From Geodermatophilaceae bacterium URHA0031 (GTDB lineage: Bacteria; Actinomycetota; Actinomycetes; Mycobacteriales; Geodermatophilaceae), in NCBI GenBank assembly GCA_000620205.1, contig JHVP01000011.1, positions 1-64,000 of the forward strand: a stretch of DNA of 64,000 bases, given 5' to 3'. Under the pieces are notes generated by a model that was not told where the DNA came from, searched no databases, and saw only the letters and a list, made by a program, of their open reading frames with translations. Made by a program: the position numbers and the translations under genes. The stretch's first letter is position 1, and every line of letters starts with the position of its first letter. Of this stretch, positions 17,956 through 28,191 are shown one piece after another.

Positions 17956-18765
17956 TCAGGCCCGGGTGCCGAGCAGCCGGCGCCCGGCGAGCGCGGCAGC
18001 GACCAGACCGGCGCCGGACAGCGCGACCAGCGGCAGCGGCAGGCCGTCGTCCGCCAGCCCGGCCGAGCCGCCGGGGACGGCGGAGGGCGCGGAGCTCATC
18101 CCGCTCAGCGTCTGCACGGCCAGCTGGTAGCCCGCGTCGGACGAGCCCCACGCGTACACCGCGGTCACGGTGCCCTCGGTCAGGTCCAGGTCGGCCGGGC
18201 CGATCGCCACGGTGTCCGTGCCGGCCAGCACGACGTCGGCGGAGACGGTGCCGGCGGGGACCTCCAGCGTGGCCTCCTTCGGGTTGGTCAGCCCGGGGGC
18301 GACGACGGCCCCACCGGCCCGGACGTCGACCGCGGGCGCCGCGGCGACGTGCCGGACGGTCACCCGCGCCTGGCCGGCCGGGACCGCCGACACGTCGTTG
18401 ACGAACGGCGTCAGCACCGGCGTGCCGGTCTCGGTCAGGTGCGCGACCACGGTGGCGTTCGCCCCGGCCGGGACGGTGACGTCGTCGGCCTTCGCAGCAG
18501 GCTGGGTGCTCGACGGGTCCGAGCCCGCCGGGTAGATCGCGAGGTCGTACTCGCCGGCCGGCAGGGACATCTCGTCGGTGAGCGTGCCGGGCTGGAAGTC
18601 CGGGATCAGCTCCTGGCCGTTGGCGTAGACGTCGACCGGGACACCGGGCACGGCGTGCAGGACCGACACGGTGGCGGTGTCGGCGGCACCGGCGGGTGGC
18701 GCCGCCAGGACGACGAGACCGCCGGCGGCGACGGCGGCCAGGGTGATGCTGCGGGTTCGGCTCAC
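17956..18765 (-). CDS. DUF4397 surface protein, possible sortase substrate (269 aa)
   Basis: An exported protein with an N-terminal signal peptide (about 1-28, cleavage after PPAGAA) and two DUF4397 beta-domains (VSVLHAVPGVPVDVYANG from ~34 and VTVRHVAAAPAVDVRAGG from ~137). The C-terminus has a hydrophobic helix and a basic end (GRRLLGTRA). Just before the helix stands LADDGLP, which resembles a degenerate LPDTGLP sorting motif. Start GTG 18765 has AAGGA at 8 nt. First gene of the operon with sortase, sigma and anti-sigma factors. Confidence 0.88.
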   Translation of the reverse strand: MSRTRSITLAAVAAGGLVVLAAPPAGAADTATVSVLHAVPGVPVDVYANGQELIPDFQPGTLTDEMSLPAGEYDLAIYPAGSDPSSTQPAAKADDVTVPAGANATVVAHLTETGTPVLTPFVNDVSAVPAGQARVTVRHVAAAPAVDVRAGGAVVAPGLTNPKEATLEVPAGTVSADVVLAGTDTVAIGPADLDLTEGTVTAVYAWGSSDAGYQLAVQTLSGMSSAPSAVPGGSAGLADDGLPLPLVALSGAGLVAAALAGRRLLGTRA

Positions 18766-18837
18766 GGTGGTTCCTTCCGGGAGAGGGCCTGTGACCTCTC
18801 CTTCCGCCCCACCACCCGGCCCGGATGCAGCGACTCC

Positions 18838-19980
18838 TCAGCGGGTGAGCCCGGCCGCCAGCGCGTCGAGGTCGTCGAGGGTGGCGTCCAGGTGCGGCGA
18901 GACCCGCAGCACCGGGCCGGTCAGCTCGGACCGGGCCCGCTCCCGGCCCACCGCGGTCACCAGGACGCCGTGCTCGGCGTGCAACCGCGCGACGGTGCCC
19001 GCGACATCGACGCCCGCGGGTGGCCGCAGCGTGGTGATCGCGGTCGGGGAGTCCAGCGGCTCGACGACCGACCAGCCGCCCCGGCCGTCGAGCCGCTCGC
19101 GGGTGGCCCGCCCGAGGGCGGCCAGCCGGCTGCGCACCCGGTCCGGCCCGGCCGCGAGGTGCTCGCCGAGGGCGACCACCAGGCCCACCCGGCCGGCGAC
19201 GTGCGCGTCGGCGGACTCGTACCAGCGGGCGTGGTCGACGCCCGCGCCCCCGTCGTCGAACAGCTCCGGTCCGACCAGCGGGCTCAGCTGCTCGGTGATG
19301 CCCGGCCGCATCACCAGGAAGCCCACGCCGCGGGGTCCGGCCAGCCACTTGCGGGCCGGCGCGTAGGCGACGTCGGCGCCCAGGTCGCAGTCCACCTGCC
19401 CGAGCGCCTGGGCGACGTCCAGCACCAGCGGCACACCGGCGGCATGGCAGAGCGCGGACAGCTCCCGGCCGGGCTGGACGACGCCGCGGTGGCTGGCCAC
19501 CAGGGTCACGTGCACCAGCGCGGGCGGGTCGTCGCGCAGCACCCGCTCGACGCCGGCCAGGTCGGCGCGGCCCAGGTCGTCGGCCGGGAGCACCACCGGC
19601 ACCAGGCCCGCGTCGGCCAGCACGGCGGCGTTGTGCCAGTACTCGCCGGGCAGCACGCCCACCCGGGTGCCGGCCGGGAGCCGCCAGCGGCCGAACAGCG
19701 TGCGCACCGCCGCGGAGGCGCTCTCGGTGAAGGCGACGTCGGCGGCGGCCATCCCGACCAGCCCGGCGAGCACCGAGCGGCCCTGCTGCAGGAGCCCCTC
19801 GACGGCCGCCTCGGCCACGTGCGCCCCCACCTCCGCCTCGTGCCGGGCGTGCCGGGCGACCGCCGCGAGCACCTGCTCGCTCTGCCGGCTGCAGGCCGCC
19901 GAGTTCAGGTGGACCACGGCCGGCCGCGGGCGGGCGACCCGCCACCCGGTGCCCAGGTCGTCGTGCGGGAGGGCGCTCAC
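18838..19980 (-). CDS. egtE: Class V aminotransferase fold protein, EgtE-like (380 aa)
   Basis: PLP-dependent fold-type I enzyme. VHLNSAACSRQSEQVL and ARHEAEVGAHVAEAA near the start are characteristic of EgtE, the ergothioneine C-S lyase of actinobacteria. The PLP lysine is in APARKWLAGPRGVGFL and the PLP-phosphate/aspartate region is LVLDVAQALGQVD. Start GTG at 19980. No egtA, egtB, egtC or egtD is nearby, so it is either a detached member of the ergothioneine pathway or a related desulfurase/lyase; the family is clear, the pathway less so. Confidence 0.75.
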   Translation of the reverse strand: MSALPHDDLGTGWRVARPRPAVVHLNSAACSRQSEQVLAAVARHARHEAEVGAHVAEAAVEGLLQQGRSVLAGLVGMAAADVAFTESASAAVRTLFGRWRLPAGTRVGVLPGEYWHNAAVLADAGLVPVVLPADDLGRADLAGVERVLRDDPPALVHVTLVASHRGVVQPGRELSALCHAAGVPLVLDVAQALGQVDCDLGADVAYAPARKWLAGPRGVGFLVMRPGITEQLSPLVGPELFDDGGAGVDHARWYESADAHVAGRVGLVVALGEHLAAGPDRVRSRLAALGRATRERLDGRGGWSVVEPLDSPTAITTLRPPAGVDVAGTVARLHAEHGVLVTAVGRERARSELTGPVLRVSPHLDATLDDLDALAAGLTR

Positions 19981-20116
19981 CCACCCGACGCTAGGTCACC
20001 GGCGGTGCGCGGGTGGTGGGCAGGAGCACGCGTGGGTCCGCTCCGGCCGGGTAGGGGATGCAGGAGCACAGGCGCCAGCACGGCGGCCCGGCGACGACGG
20101 AAGGGGGACCAGCCGC

Positions 20117-21076
20117 ATGGACGGGGCGCACCGGGCACTCATCGGCGCCTCGGACCAGGAGCTGGTCGACGGCACGGTGGCCTTCGTCCGGGAGGCCCTG
20201 GACGCCGGCGAGCCGGTCGTCGTCGCATGCACCGACCCCACCGCGGAGCTGCTGCAGAAGGCGCTGGCCGACCGCCCGCAGGTCGCCTGGGCCGAGTGGG
20301 GCGAGGTGTACGGCCACGGCCCGGCCGCGGCGGTCACCGCGGTCCGCCGGCTGGGGGAGCGGCACCGCACGCCGGGCAACCCGGTGGTGCGCGTCGTCCT
20401 GGAGCCGCTGGCCGGGCCGGACCGCGAGACCTGGCGGGAGTGGCAGCGCTACGACGCCGTCCTGGACCACCAGCTCGACGAGGCGGAGCTGCTCGGTGAC
20501 GAGCCGCTGCTGGTGCTGTGCCTGTGCGACACCCGCCGGGCGGCGCCCGAACTGGTCCAGGCCGCCCGGGAGACCCACCCCTCGCTGCAGGTGGACGGTG
20601 CCGTCGTGGCCAACCCCGGGTACGTCGACCCCGCCGAGTACCTCACCTCGCTGCCGGTGCCGGTCGAGCCGCTGGAGGACACCGAGCCGCTGGTGCGCGC
20701 GGACTCGGTGCGGGACCTCCGGGGGTTGCGCCGCGACCTGGCCGCGCGGGCGGCGGACGCCCGGCTGCCGCCGGGAACCGAGTCGGCGCTGGAGGACTTC
20801 CTGCTCGCCGTCGACGAGATGACCACCAACGCGCTGCGCCACGGCCGGCCACCGGTCGACCTGCGGTTGTGGGTCGACGACCGGCGGCTGGTCTGCACGG
20901 TCACCGACCGCGGCGCCGGGCTGCAGGACCCGTTCATCGGCTACGGGCCGGCCCACGGTGACGACCTGTCGCTGGGCGGCATGGGCCTGTGGCTCGCCCG
21001 CCAGCTGTGCGACCACGTGGACATCACCGTCGCCGCCGAGGGCGTCCGGGTCCGGCTGACCACCGTCCTGCGCTGA
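20117..21076 (+). CDS. MEDS domain / anti-sigma ATPase regulator (319 aa)
   Basis: A two-domain regulator. The N-terminal ~185 residues are a MEDS domain (HRALIGASDQELVDGTVAFV start), thought to sense small molecules. The C-terminal ~120 residues are an HATPase_c_2 domain with the N-box DEMTTNALRHG and the G-box GGMGLWLARQL, as in SpoIIAB/RsbW-type anti-sigma kinases. ATG at 20117 with GGGGGA upstream. No sigma factor or anti-anti-sigma gene is adjacent, so its target is unknown; DUF309 follows one base after its stop codon. Confidence 0.88.
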   Translation: MDGAHRALIGASDQELVDGTVAFVREALDAGEPVVVACTDPTAELLQKALADRPQVAWAEWGEVYGHGPAAAVTAVRRLGERHRTPGNPVVRVVLEPLAGPDRETWREWQRYDAVLDHQLDEAELLGDEPLLVLCLCDTRRAAPELVQAARETHPSLQVDGAVVANPGYVDPAEYLTSLPVPVEPLEDTEPLVRADSVRDLRGLRRDLAARAADARLPPGTESALEDFLLAVDEMTTNALRHGRPPVDLRLWVDDRRLVCTVTDRGAGLQDPFIGYGPAHGDDLSLGGMGLWLARQLCDHVDITVAAEGVRVRLTTVLR

Positions 21077-21077
21077 C

Positions 21078-21593
21078 GTGGCCGGCGCCGCCCGGGACCG
21101 CGACGAGGCCGGCCGCCCGCGCAACGCCCGCCCCCGCGACGCGCTCGGTCGGCCGCTGCCCCACGGCTCGGCCGGCGAGCCGCGTGCCCCGGAGGGCGTG
21201 GTCCGCACGCCGGAGGCGACCCTGCGCGAGGCCCAGGCGCTGCTGGACGCCGGCCGTCCCTTCCACGCCCACGAGGTCCTCGAGGACGCCTGGAAGACCG
21301 GTCCCGACGACGAGCGCGACCTGTGGCGGGGCCTGGCGCAGCTCGCGGTCGGGCTCACCCACGCCGCCCGCGGGAACGGCCCGGGTGCGGCCACCCTGCT
21401 CGCCCGGGGGGCGCGGTCGCTGGGCACCGCGGGCGCCGCGGCGGCCCGGCACGGGGTCGACCTCGCCGGCCTCGTGGCGTGGGGCGAAGAGCTCTCCGGC
21501 GCAGCGGCCTCGGGCGCGCCGGTCGACCTCACCCCGCCCCGGCTGACCGGCCCAGCCGGCGGGGGTGCTCCTGTGGTGGGACGACCACGGTGA
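21078..21593 (+). CDS. DUF309 domain protein (171 aa)
   Basis: A helical DUF309 protein of unknown function, recognised by the family motif in the middle, DAGRPFHAHEVLEDAWK, and the following LWRGLAQLAVGLTHAARGN. The first ~50 residues are a variable Arg/Pro-rich extension. The GTG at 21078 is one base after the stop of the MEDS gene, so they are probably co-transcribed. It overlaps no real gene and is followed 16 bp later by the malic enzyme. Confidence 0.85.
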   Translation: MAGAARDRDEAGRPRNARPRDALGRPLPHGSAGEPRAPEGVVRTPEATLREAQALLDAGRPFHAHEVLEDAWKTGPDDERDLWRGLAQLAVGLTHAARGNGPGAATLLARGARSLGTAGAAAARHGVDLAGLVAWGEELSGAAASGAPVDLTPPRLTGPAGGGAPVVGRPR

Positions 21594-21609
21594 GTGCCAC
21601 GATGAGGCT

Positions 21610-23113
<1,504 letters not shown>

Positions 23114-23115
<2 letters not shown>

Positions 23116-23139
23116 GGCCATGTTGGCCAACATGGCCCT
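23114..23139. terminator. Perfect 26-bp palindromic terminator
   Basis: The half-site AGGGCCATGTTGG is followed immediately by its exact complement. It overlaps the last two bases of the malic enzyme stop codon and precedes CCTGGGGG. It probably terminates malic enzyme transcription, though as a loopless palindrome it could also be a protein-binding site. Confidence 0.7.
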
Positions 23140-23183
23140 CCTGGGGGACGCCGTCCGGTGGCGTTGCCGTGGATCATGGGCGG

Positions 23184-24053
23184 ATGCCCGAGTTGCCCGA
23201 GGTGGAGGCCCTGGCGGCGTTCCTGCGCGAGAACGCCGTCGGCCGTGTGGTCACGCGCGTCGACCTGGCCGCCGTCCAGGCGATCAAGACCTTCGACCCG
23301 CCGCTGTCCGCACTGGCCGGCCTGGAGCTGACCGGGGTCTCCCGGCACGGGAAGTTCCTCGACCTCGACGTCTCCGGCCTGCACCTGGTGGTGCACCTGG
23401 CCCGGGCCGGCTGGCTGCACTGGCGCAAGGACCTGCCCACCGCGCCGCCCAAGCCGGGCAAGGGACCGCTGGCGCTGCGGGTGCACCTCGAGCCGCGGGA
23501 GGGGGAGCTGCCGGAGGGCTTCGACCTCACCGAGCAGGGCACCCGCAAGAGGCTGGCGGTCTACGTCGTCCGCTCGCCGGCCGAGGTACCGGGGATCGCC
23601 CGGCTCGGCCCGGACGCCCTGACCCTGGACACCGAGCAGCTCGGCGTGCTGCTGGCCGGGCGGCACACCCAGCTCAAGGGGACGCTCACCGACCAGACCG
23701 TGCTCGCCGGCATCGGCAACGCCTACTCCGACGAGATCCTCCACGCCGCGAAGCTGTCGCCGTTCAAGATGGCCGACAAGGTCACCGACGACGAGCTGCT
23801 CCGGCTGCACGCGGCGGTGCGGGAGACGCTGACCGGCGCGCTGGACCGACAGCTCGGTCAGCGGGCGGCGACGCTCAAGGGCGAGAAGCGGGCTGGGCTG
23901 CAGGTGCACGCCCGCACCGGTCTGCCCTGCCCGGTCTGCGGCGACACCGTCCGCGAGGTGTCCTTCGCCGACACCTCGCTGCAGTACTGCCCGACCTGCC
24001 AGACCGGCGGGAAGCCGCTGGCGGACCGGCGGATGTCCAAGCTGCTGCGCTAG
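23184..24053 (+). CDS. Fpg/Nei family DNA glycosylase (289 aa)
   Basis: Base-excision repair glycosylase/AP lyase. The mature N-terminal catalytic Pro2-Glu3 is in MPELPEVEALAAFL, the helix-two-turn-helix is in QTVLAGIGNAYSDEILHAAK, and the C-terminal zinc finger has two CxxC pairs (CPVCGDTV, then CPTC). ATG 23184 is fixed by the need for Pro at position 2. Which lesion (8-oxoguanine or oxidised pyrimidine) cannot be settled from sequence. It is the last core gene before the A/T-richer island. Confidence 0.95.
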   Translation: MPELPEVEALAAFLRENAVGRVVTRVDLAAVQAIKTFDPPLSALAGLELTGVSRHGKFLDLDVSGLHLVVHLARAGWLHWRKDLPTAPPKPGKGPLALRVHLEPREGELPEGFDLTEQGTRKRLAVYVVRSPAEVPGIARLGPDALTLDTEQLGVLLAGRHTQLKGTLTDQTVLAGIGNAYSDEILHAAKLSPFKMADKVTDDELLRLHAAVRETLTGALDRQLGQRAATLKGEKRAGLQVHARTGLPCPVCGDTVREVSFADTSLQYCPTCQTGGKPLADRRMSKLLR

Positions 24054-24212
24054 GCGGGGGTGTGACCGTTCCCTCCAAATGAGCAACGTCCACTCGAAGT
24101 GAGCATTCTCCGTTGCCAAGGCTGCATTCACTGAGTGCGAGGAGCGCTCTAGGCGTACCGCTCACTTAGCGAGAGCACCGTTGACGTAGACCTCGTCACT
24201 CAGTGGACACAC

Positions 24213-25228
24213 TGAGCCATTCTCAGTAGTCGAAGACTGACAGGTCAGGGACACGACGAGGGTGGCGAGATGACCGGAAGGAGCCCAGGACTTCGGTAGG
24301 AGGGACGTCCTTTTACAGCTGTCCAGCCGCACCGAGGTCCTGCTGTGTCTGATCCTGTCAGTTGCACCGCCGTGCTCCCCGTCAGGGAGTCCACCGTGTC
24401 GTTTGTCTCCGGCCTGCTCGCCGCCGAGCGCTGTCGCCGAGGCACGCGTGGCCGGCGGCGGCCCTGGGCTGCTACCGGCAGGCGATGCTGGTGCGGCGCT
24501 GATCTCTCGACGGCACCCGGTTGGCCCAGCTGGCCGCCGACAACCGGATCGGCTCCTCGACGGCCTACCGCTATCTGCACGAGGGCATCAACGTCCTCGC
24601 CCCGGCCGCGGCCGGGCTGCGCGGGGCGCTGCTGGCTGCCCGGGCCGCCGGCCATCCGCAGGTCACCGTGGACGGCACCCCTTGTCCGCACCGACCGGGT
24701 CTGCCTTTCCGGTCCCACCGCACGCGGCGACCGGCCGGATCGGTGGGTGGACCTGTGGTGGTCGGGCGAGCACGCCACCCACGGCGGGAAACGTTCAGGT
24801 CATTGCCGCCCCGGGCAGCTGGCCGCTGTGGACCTCCGCGGTGCGGCCGGGTCGCGAGCACGACACCACCGCTGCGTGGCATCCCCAGGCGCTGCCGCTG
24901 CTGGCCGAGTGGACCGACGAGACCCATGGCGTCCTGGCCGATCTGAGCTACGAGGACGAACGCCGCCGCGCTGACCACCCCGGTCAAGCAGCCTCCCGGC
25001 CGCCGGCTGACCACCAACCACGCACCGTCAAGCTGATGCACGCGGCCACCCGGGCCCCCGCCCAACGCGGCAACTCCCCGCTCAAGAACACCTTCAAGGT
25101 GCTGCGCCGGGTCAGCCTTTGTCCGGTGCGCATCGGCGCGATCACTGCCGCCCTCGTCCTGCTCCACCACAAGCACGGCCGCGCTACATGATCACCGACC
25201 AGCCTCAGCCGTTACTGGGAATGGCTCA
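24213..25228. mobile_element. Degenerate IS5-like insertion sequence (about 1.0 kb)
   Basis: Terminal inverted repeats are visible: TGAGCCATTCTCAGTA at 24213-24228 and TACTGGGAATGGCTCA at 25213-25228, complementary at 15 of 16 positions. They enclose a broken transposase whose remains end 22 bp before the right repeat, which gives a normal IS5-type length. No target duplication is obvious. The left flank (24063-24110) has two AARTGAGCA boxes that may be the end of another, lost element. Confidence 0.75.
24345..25191 (+). pseudogene. IS5-like DDE transposase, multiply frameshifted
   Basis: Remnant of a DDE_Tnp_4-type transposase. Recognisable pieces run in order but in different frames: VSDPVSCTAVLPVRES (GTG 24345), LAQLAADNRIGSSTAYRYLH and HPQVTVDGT, then TDRVCLSGPTARGDRPDRW, then VQVIAAPGSWPLWTSAVRPG to THGVLADLSYEDE, and finally TVKLMHAATRAPAQRGNSPL to LLHHKHGRAT. 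At least four frame changes separate them. The catalytic Glu expected in the last block (usually AERGN) is Gln here. The protein cannot be active. Confidence 0.8.
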
Positions 25229-25689
25229 TCAGGTCTACGCGGCAGCGACGCCATGCGTCTTCCCTCTCCGCAGTACAAACGCTACCGTCCGTTAGTGAAC
25301 GGGGGGCGGCACATGCGGGCCAACAGTTGGCAGAAGGAGCAAATCAGCGTCCCTACTTCCATGCTGTCGCGACCCGGGAGGGTTGCGCAGTGGCCGCATG
25401 GAGGCCGGACATGGCACGCGGGTGGCTCGGCGCGAAACGACAATGCTCCCGCCGGTGACGACGCCGGCCCGGCCACGAGGTGATTCTGTCCTCGGTGACG
25501 CTGGAACGGGCTCGGTCCGTCCTACCGGGACGCCTACAGTGCTCCAGTCCTCGCGACCAGGGGAGGCCAACCGTCCCATTCAGGCAATTGGACCCTTGGG
25601 GCTAGTCAGGACATCTACTTGTACGACGTCCACGATGGTCGGATCCTTACATTCGCCACATCCTCTGCCACATCCTCGAGGGGGCAGTC
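25229..25689. other. Gene-free stretch in the accessory island
   Basis: 461 bp between the insertion sequence and the 442-aa membrane protein gene. Open frames here (for example a 76-codon one from 25253) lack a ribosome-binding site and G/C bias at third positions. Base composition is mixed and poorer in G+C than the flanking core genes. GAGGGGGCAGTC just before 25690 is the ribosome-binding site of the next gene. Confidence 0.5.
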
Positions 25690-27018
25690 ATGGCCAAGGG
25701 CTCTTCCAAAGAACCGCCCTGCGACAAGGTCGATCTCAGTGGCGTTGCACCGGTTGCACCTGTCCCAAGACCGTGGCGCGAAGGCACCCTGACGCGAGCG
25801 ACCGAACTTCAGGCCCTGACCAGGTGGGTGTTGGCAAAGCGCTTCCCAGATAGTCCTCCGGACAACGTTCCGAAGGACCTTAACGCCATAGTAGTCGCCA
25901 TTGAGACCCATCTTACGGCGGCCACGGAAGCGGCTGAGGGAAAGAAGCCGCCTAGGCTCGAAAAAAATAGCTCGATGTGGTTTTACCTATCCCACTCGTC
26001 TTACTGGTTCCGCAGTGCGTCACTCATCCAACGTGGGTTGGGCAATCTCGATGCTGCAGAGGCTCTGCTTCTGAACTTCGCTCCACCCGATTACCTGCTC
26101 GGTCAAATGCCTAGCTTGCTCAACCACGTTCAACGGCACCTTTCTTCCGGGGACCCGCGACGGCAGGAATTGGAACGCATCGCCCAGCTGGTTGGCGTCA
26201 AGGACCCAGATCACGCATTGATCAGTAGCTCCAAGGAGTCAAGCTCAACGGCCACGGAAGCACTGATTTTAGTGAGGCGTACCGCCTGGAAGCTTCGTTT
26301 GGCTGACCGGACTGCTCCACCGCCGCCGATAGGAAAATCGGAACGAATAATTGATAGAGAACGCGGCAAAATCGTCAGCGCGGTACGTGGGGCAAGTTCA
26401 GAAGCGCTCCGGGAACAACTCCGACTGCGCAGCTTCCGCAACATCCTAATCGCTACGATCATCGGCCTGACGCTACTGACAATCAGCATAGCCATTTTCG
26501 GCTGGTTCTTCCCGATGAGGGTGCCATTGTGCTTTCAGCCGAGCTTGGAGTCCGGAGAAACCGTGATTGTCTGCCCAACCGCGTTCTCAAACCGAATACC
26601 GCCCGAGGCGCAGCCCGGCCCAGTGCTCATCTATAGGGTCTCCGAGGCCGTGAGACCCTGGGACCACGTCACAGTCGAAATGGTTGGCCTTACCGCCGCC
26701 GCCTTGGCGGCCACTATCAGGATCCGCAGCATCCGTGGCTCATCAGATGCTCCCAACCTACCCCTTCTGCTCGCTCTCTTGAAGCTACCGACGGGCGCGA
26801 TCACCGCCATCCTCGGCCTCCTGCTCGTGCGCGGCCAATTCATCCCTGGCCTTAGTGCGCTGGATTCGCCCGCGCAGATCCTTTCCTGGGCGTTAGTGTT
26901 CGGGTTCGCGCAACATGTATTCACAGGCTTGGTCGATAAGCAGGGACAAGCTGTCCTCGACAGTGTGCGCGCCTCCGAAAGACCTCCTACTAATGAACCC
27001 AGTCCTGCCCGGCCATAG
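25690..27018 (+). CDS. Unrecognised membrane protein (442 aa)
   Basis: I do not recognise this protein. The N-terminal ~240 residues are soluble and mostly helical, with a Trp/Tyr-rich stretch (MWFYLSHSSYWFRSASLIQR, ~96-115) and TPR-like helices (LGNLDAAEALLLNFAPPDYL). Membrane segments follow: ~251-273 (NILIATIIGLTLLTISIAIF), possibly ~331-343, ~358-381 and ~395-415. An extracytoplasmic loop of about 55 residues contains two cysteines (LCFQP, VIVCPT). ATG 25690 has GAGGGGG upstream. Codon use is much less G/C-biased than in the core genes, which indicates horizontal transfer. Confidence 0.8.
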   Translation: MAKGSSKEPPCDKVDLSGVAPVAPVPRPWREGTLTRATELQALTRWVLAKRFPDSPPDNVPKDLNAIVVAIETHLTAATEAAEGKKPPRLEKNSSMWFYLSHSSYWFRSASLIQRGLGNLDAAEALLLNFAPPDYLLGQMPSLLNHVQRHLSSGDPRRQELERIAQLVGVKDPDHALISSSKESSSTATEALILVRRTAWKLRLADRTAPPPPIGKSERIIDRERGKIVSAVRGASSEALREQLRLRSFRNILIATIIGLTLLTISIAIFGWFFPMRVPLCFQPSLESGETVIVCPTAFSNRIPPEAQPGPVLIYRVSEAVRPWDHVTVEMVGLTAAALAATIRIRSIRGSSDAPNLPLLLALLKLPTGAITAILGLLLVRGQFIPGLSALDSPAQILSWALVFGFAQHVFTGLVDKQGQAVLDSVRASERPPTNEPSPARP

Positions 27019-27252
27019 CGCCAGTACCGGACACGTCGACCCCAGCGACCCCTTTGTTCAAATTCCAGTTCGGCCGCTCCACTTCTCCGATTCTGCAGCA
27101 TCATGCGCGTAAGCGGCTATTTATGGACGACAACCAGGTCACTCGCGCTGTAAGATGATAGCGATACAACATGCCTCGGAGCACGGAATTTGAAACTCAT
27201 GGAACCCGTGCCATGCGGACGTACATGGGTGGGACACATGGAGGGGATTGCC

Positions 27253-28137
27253 ATGAAGACTCGCAAGTGTCTGCGCGGCGCGCTCCTTGGCCTGGTCTTG
27301 GGCCCGACCCTGGTCACGACCGGCTGCGGCGCCGCGGCGGGCACCGGCACGACCGCCGCCCCGGCGGTGGACGAGACCCTGGCCGGCAAAGTACCCGACG
27401 AAGTCAAGTCTGACGGCAAGCTCCTGATCGGTATCGACCCGACCTACGCACCGAACGAGTTTCTCGACACCGACGGCAAGACGCCCGTCGGCTGGGACAT
27501 CGACCTGTTCAACGCCGTCGCGGCCAAGCTCGGCCTGGAGACCGAGTGGCAGTCGTCACGGTTCGTCGACATCATCCCGGGCGTCCAGTCGGGCAAGTTC
27601 GAGGTCGGGGTGTCGTCGTTCACCATCAACGATGAGCGCAAGCAGCAGGTCAACATGATCAGCTACTTCAGCGCCGGTACCCAGTGGGGGTCGAAGAAGG
27701 GCAACCCCACCGGCATCCAGCCCGACAACGCCTGCGGTAAGAAGGTCGCCGTCCAGACCGGGACCGTGCAGGAGACCGAGGACCTGTCCCAGCGCAACAA
27801 GGACTGCGAGAGCGCCGGCAACCCCAGGATCATCATCGACAGCCTCGAGGACCAAGGCCAGGCGGCGGCCGCGGTCGTCTCGGGCAAGGACGACGCCATG
27901 CTGGCCGACTCCCCGATCGTCACCTACGCCGTCAAGCAGACTGGCCAACTCGAGCTGCTTGGTGACGTCTATGAAGCGGCGCCGTATGGTTACGTGATCG
28001 AGAAGGACCGGACCGACTTCGGCCAGATGATCGCCGACGCGGTCAGCGCCCTGATCAGCGACGGCACCTACAAGACGATCCTCGACAAGTGGGGCGTCCA
28101 GGCGGGCGCCATCGACGACCCCGCCGTGAACCCCTGA
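27253..28137 (+). CDS. Orphan amino-acid ABC transporter substrate-binding lipoprotein (294 aa)
   Basis: Extracellular solute-binding protein of family 3. Signal peptide MKTRKCLRGALLGLVLGPTL leads to a slightly atypical lipobox ending TTGC, followed by a Gly/Thr/Ala linker. SBP_bac_3 landmarks: LLIGIDPTYAPNEFLD, VGWDIDLFNAVAAKLG, FEVGVSSFTINDERKQ and GKKVAVQTGT. ATG 27253 has GAGGGG upstream. No permease or ATPase gene is nearby, so it must use a transporter encoded elsewhere or be a stranded cargo gene. Codon use is closer to the core genome than its left neighbour. Confidence 0.9.
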   Translation: MKTRKCLRGALLGLVLGPTLVTTGCGAAAGTGTTAAPAVDETLAGKVPDEVKSDGKLLIGIDPTYAPNEFLDTDGKTPVGWDIDLFNAVAAKLGLETEWQSSRFVDIIPGVQSGKFEVGVSSFTINDERKQQVNMISYFSAGTQWGSKKGNPTGIQPDNACGKKVAVQTGTVQETEDLSQRNKDCESAGNPRIIIDSLEDQGQAAAAVVSGKDDAMLADSPIVTYAVKQTGQLELLGDVYEAAPYGYVIEKDRTDFGQMIADAVSALISDGTYKTILDKWGVQAGAIDDPAVNP

Positions 28138-28191
28138 CCGGCGGGATCGGGGTGCGCGCACGACCCCGCCTCTCACCTGATCGTGGAGGCA

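Noticed and set aside
25253-25853. Two open frames between the IS and the membrane protein gene
   Set aside because: No ribosome-binding site or codon bias; one overlaps the start of the 442-aa gene in another frame.
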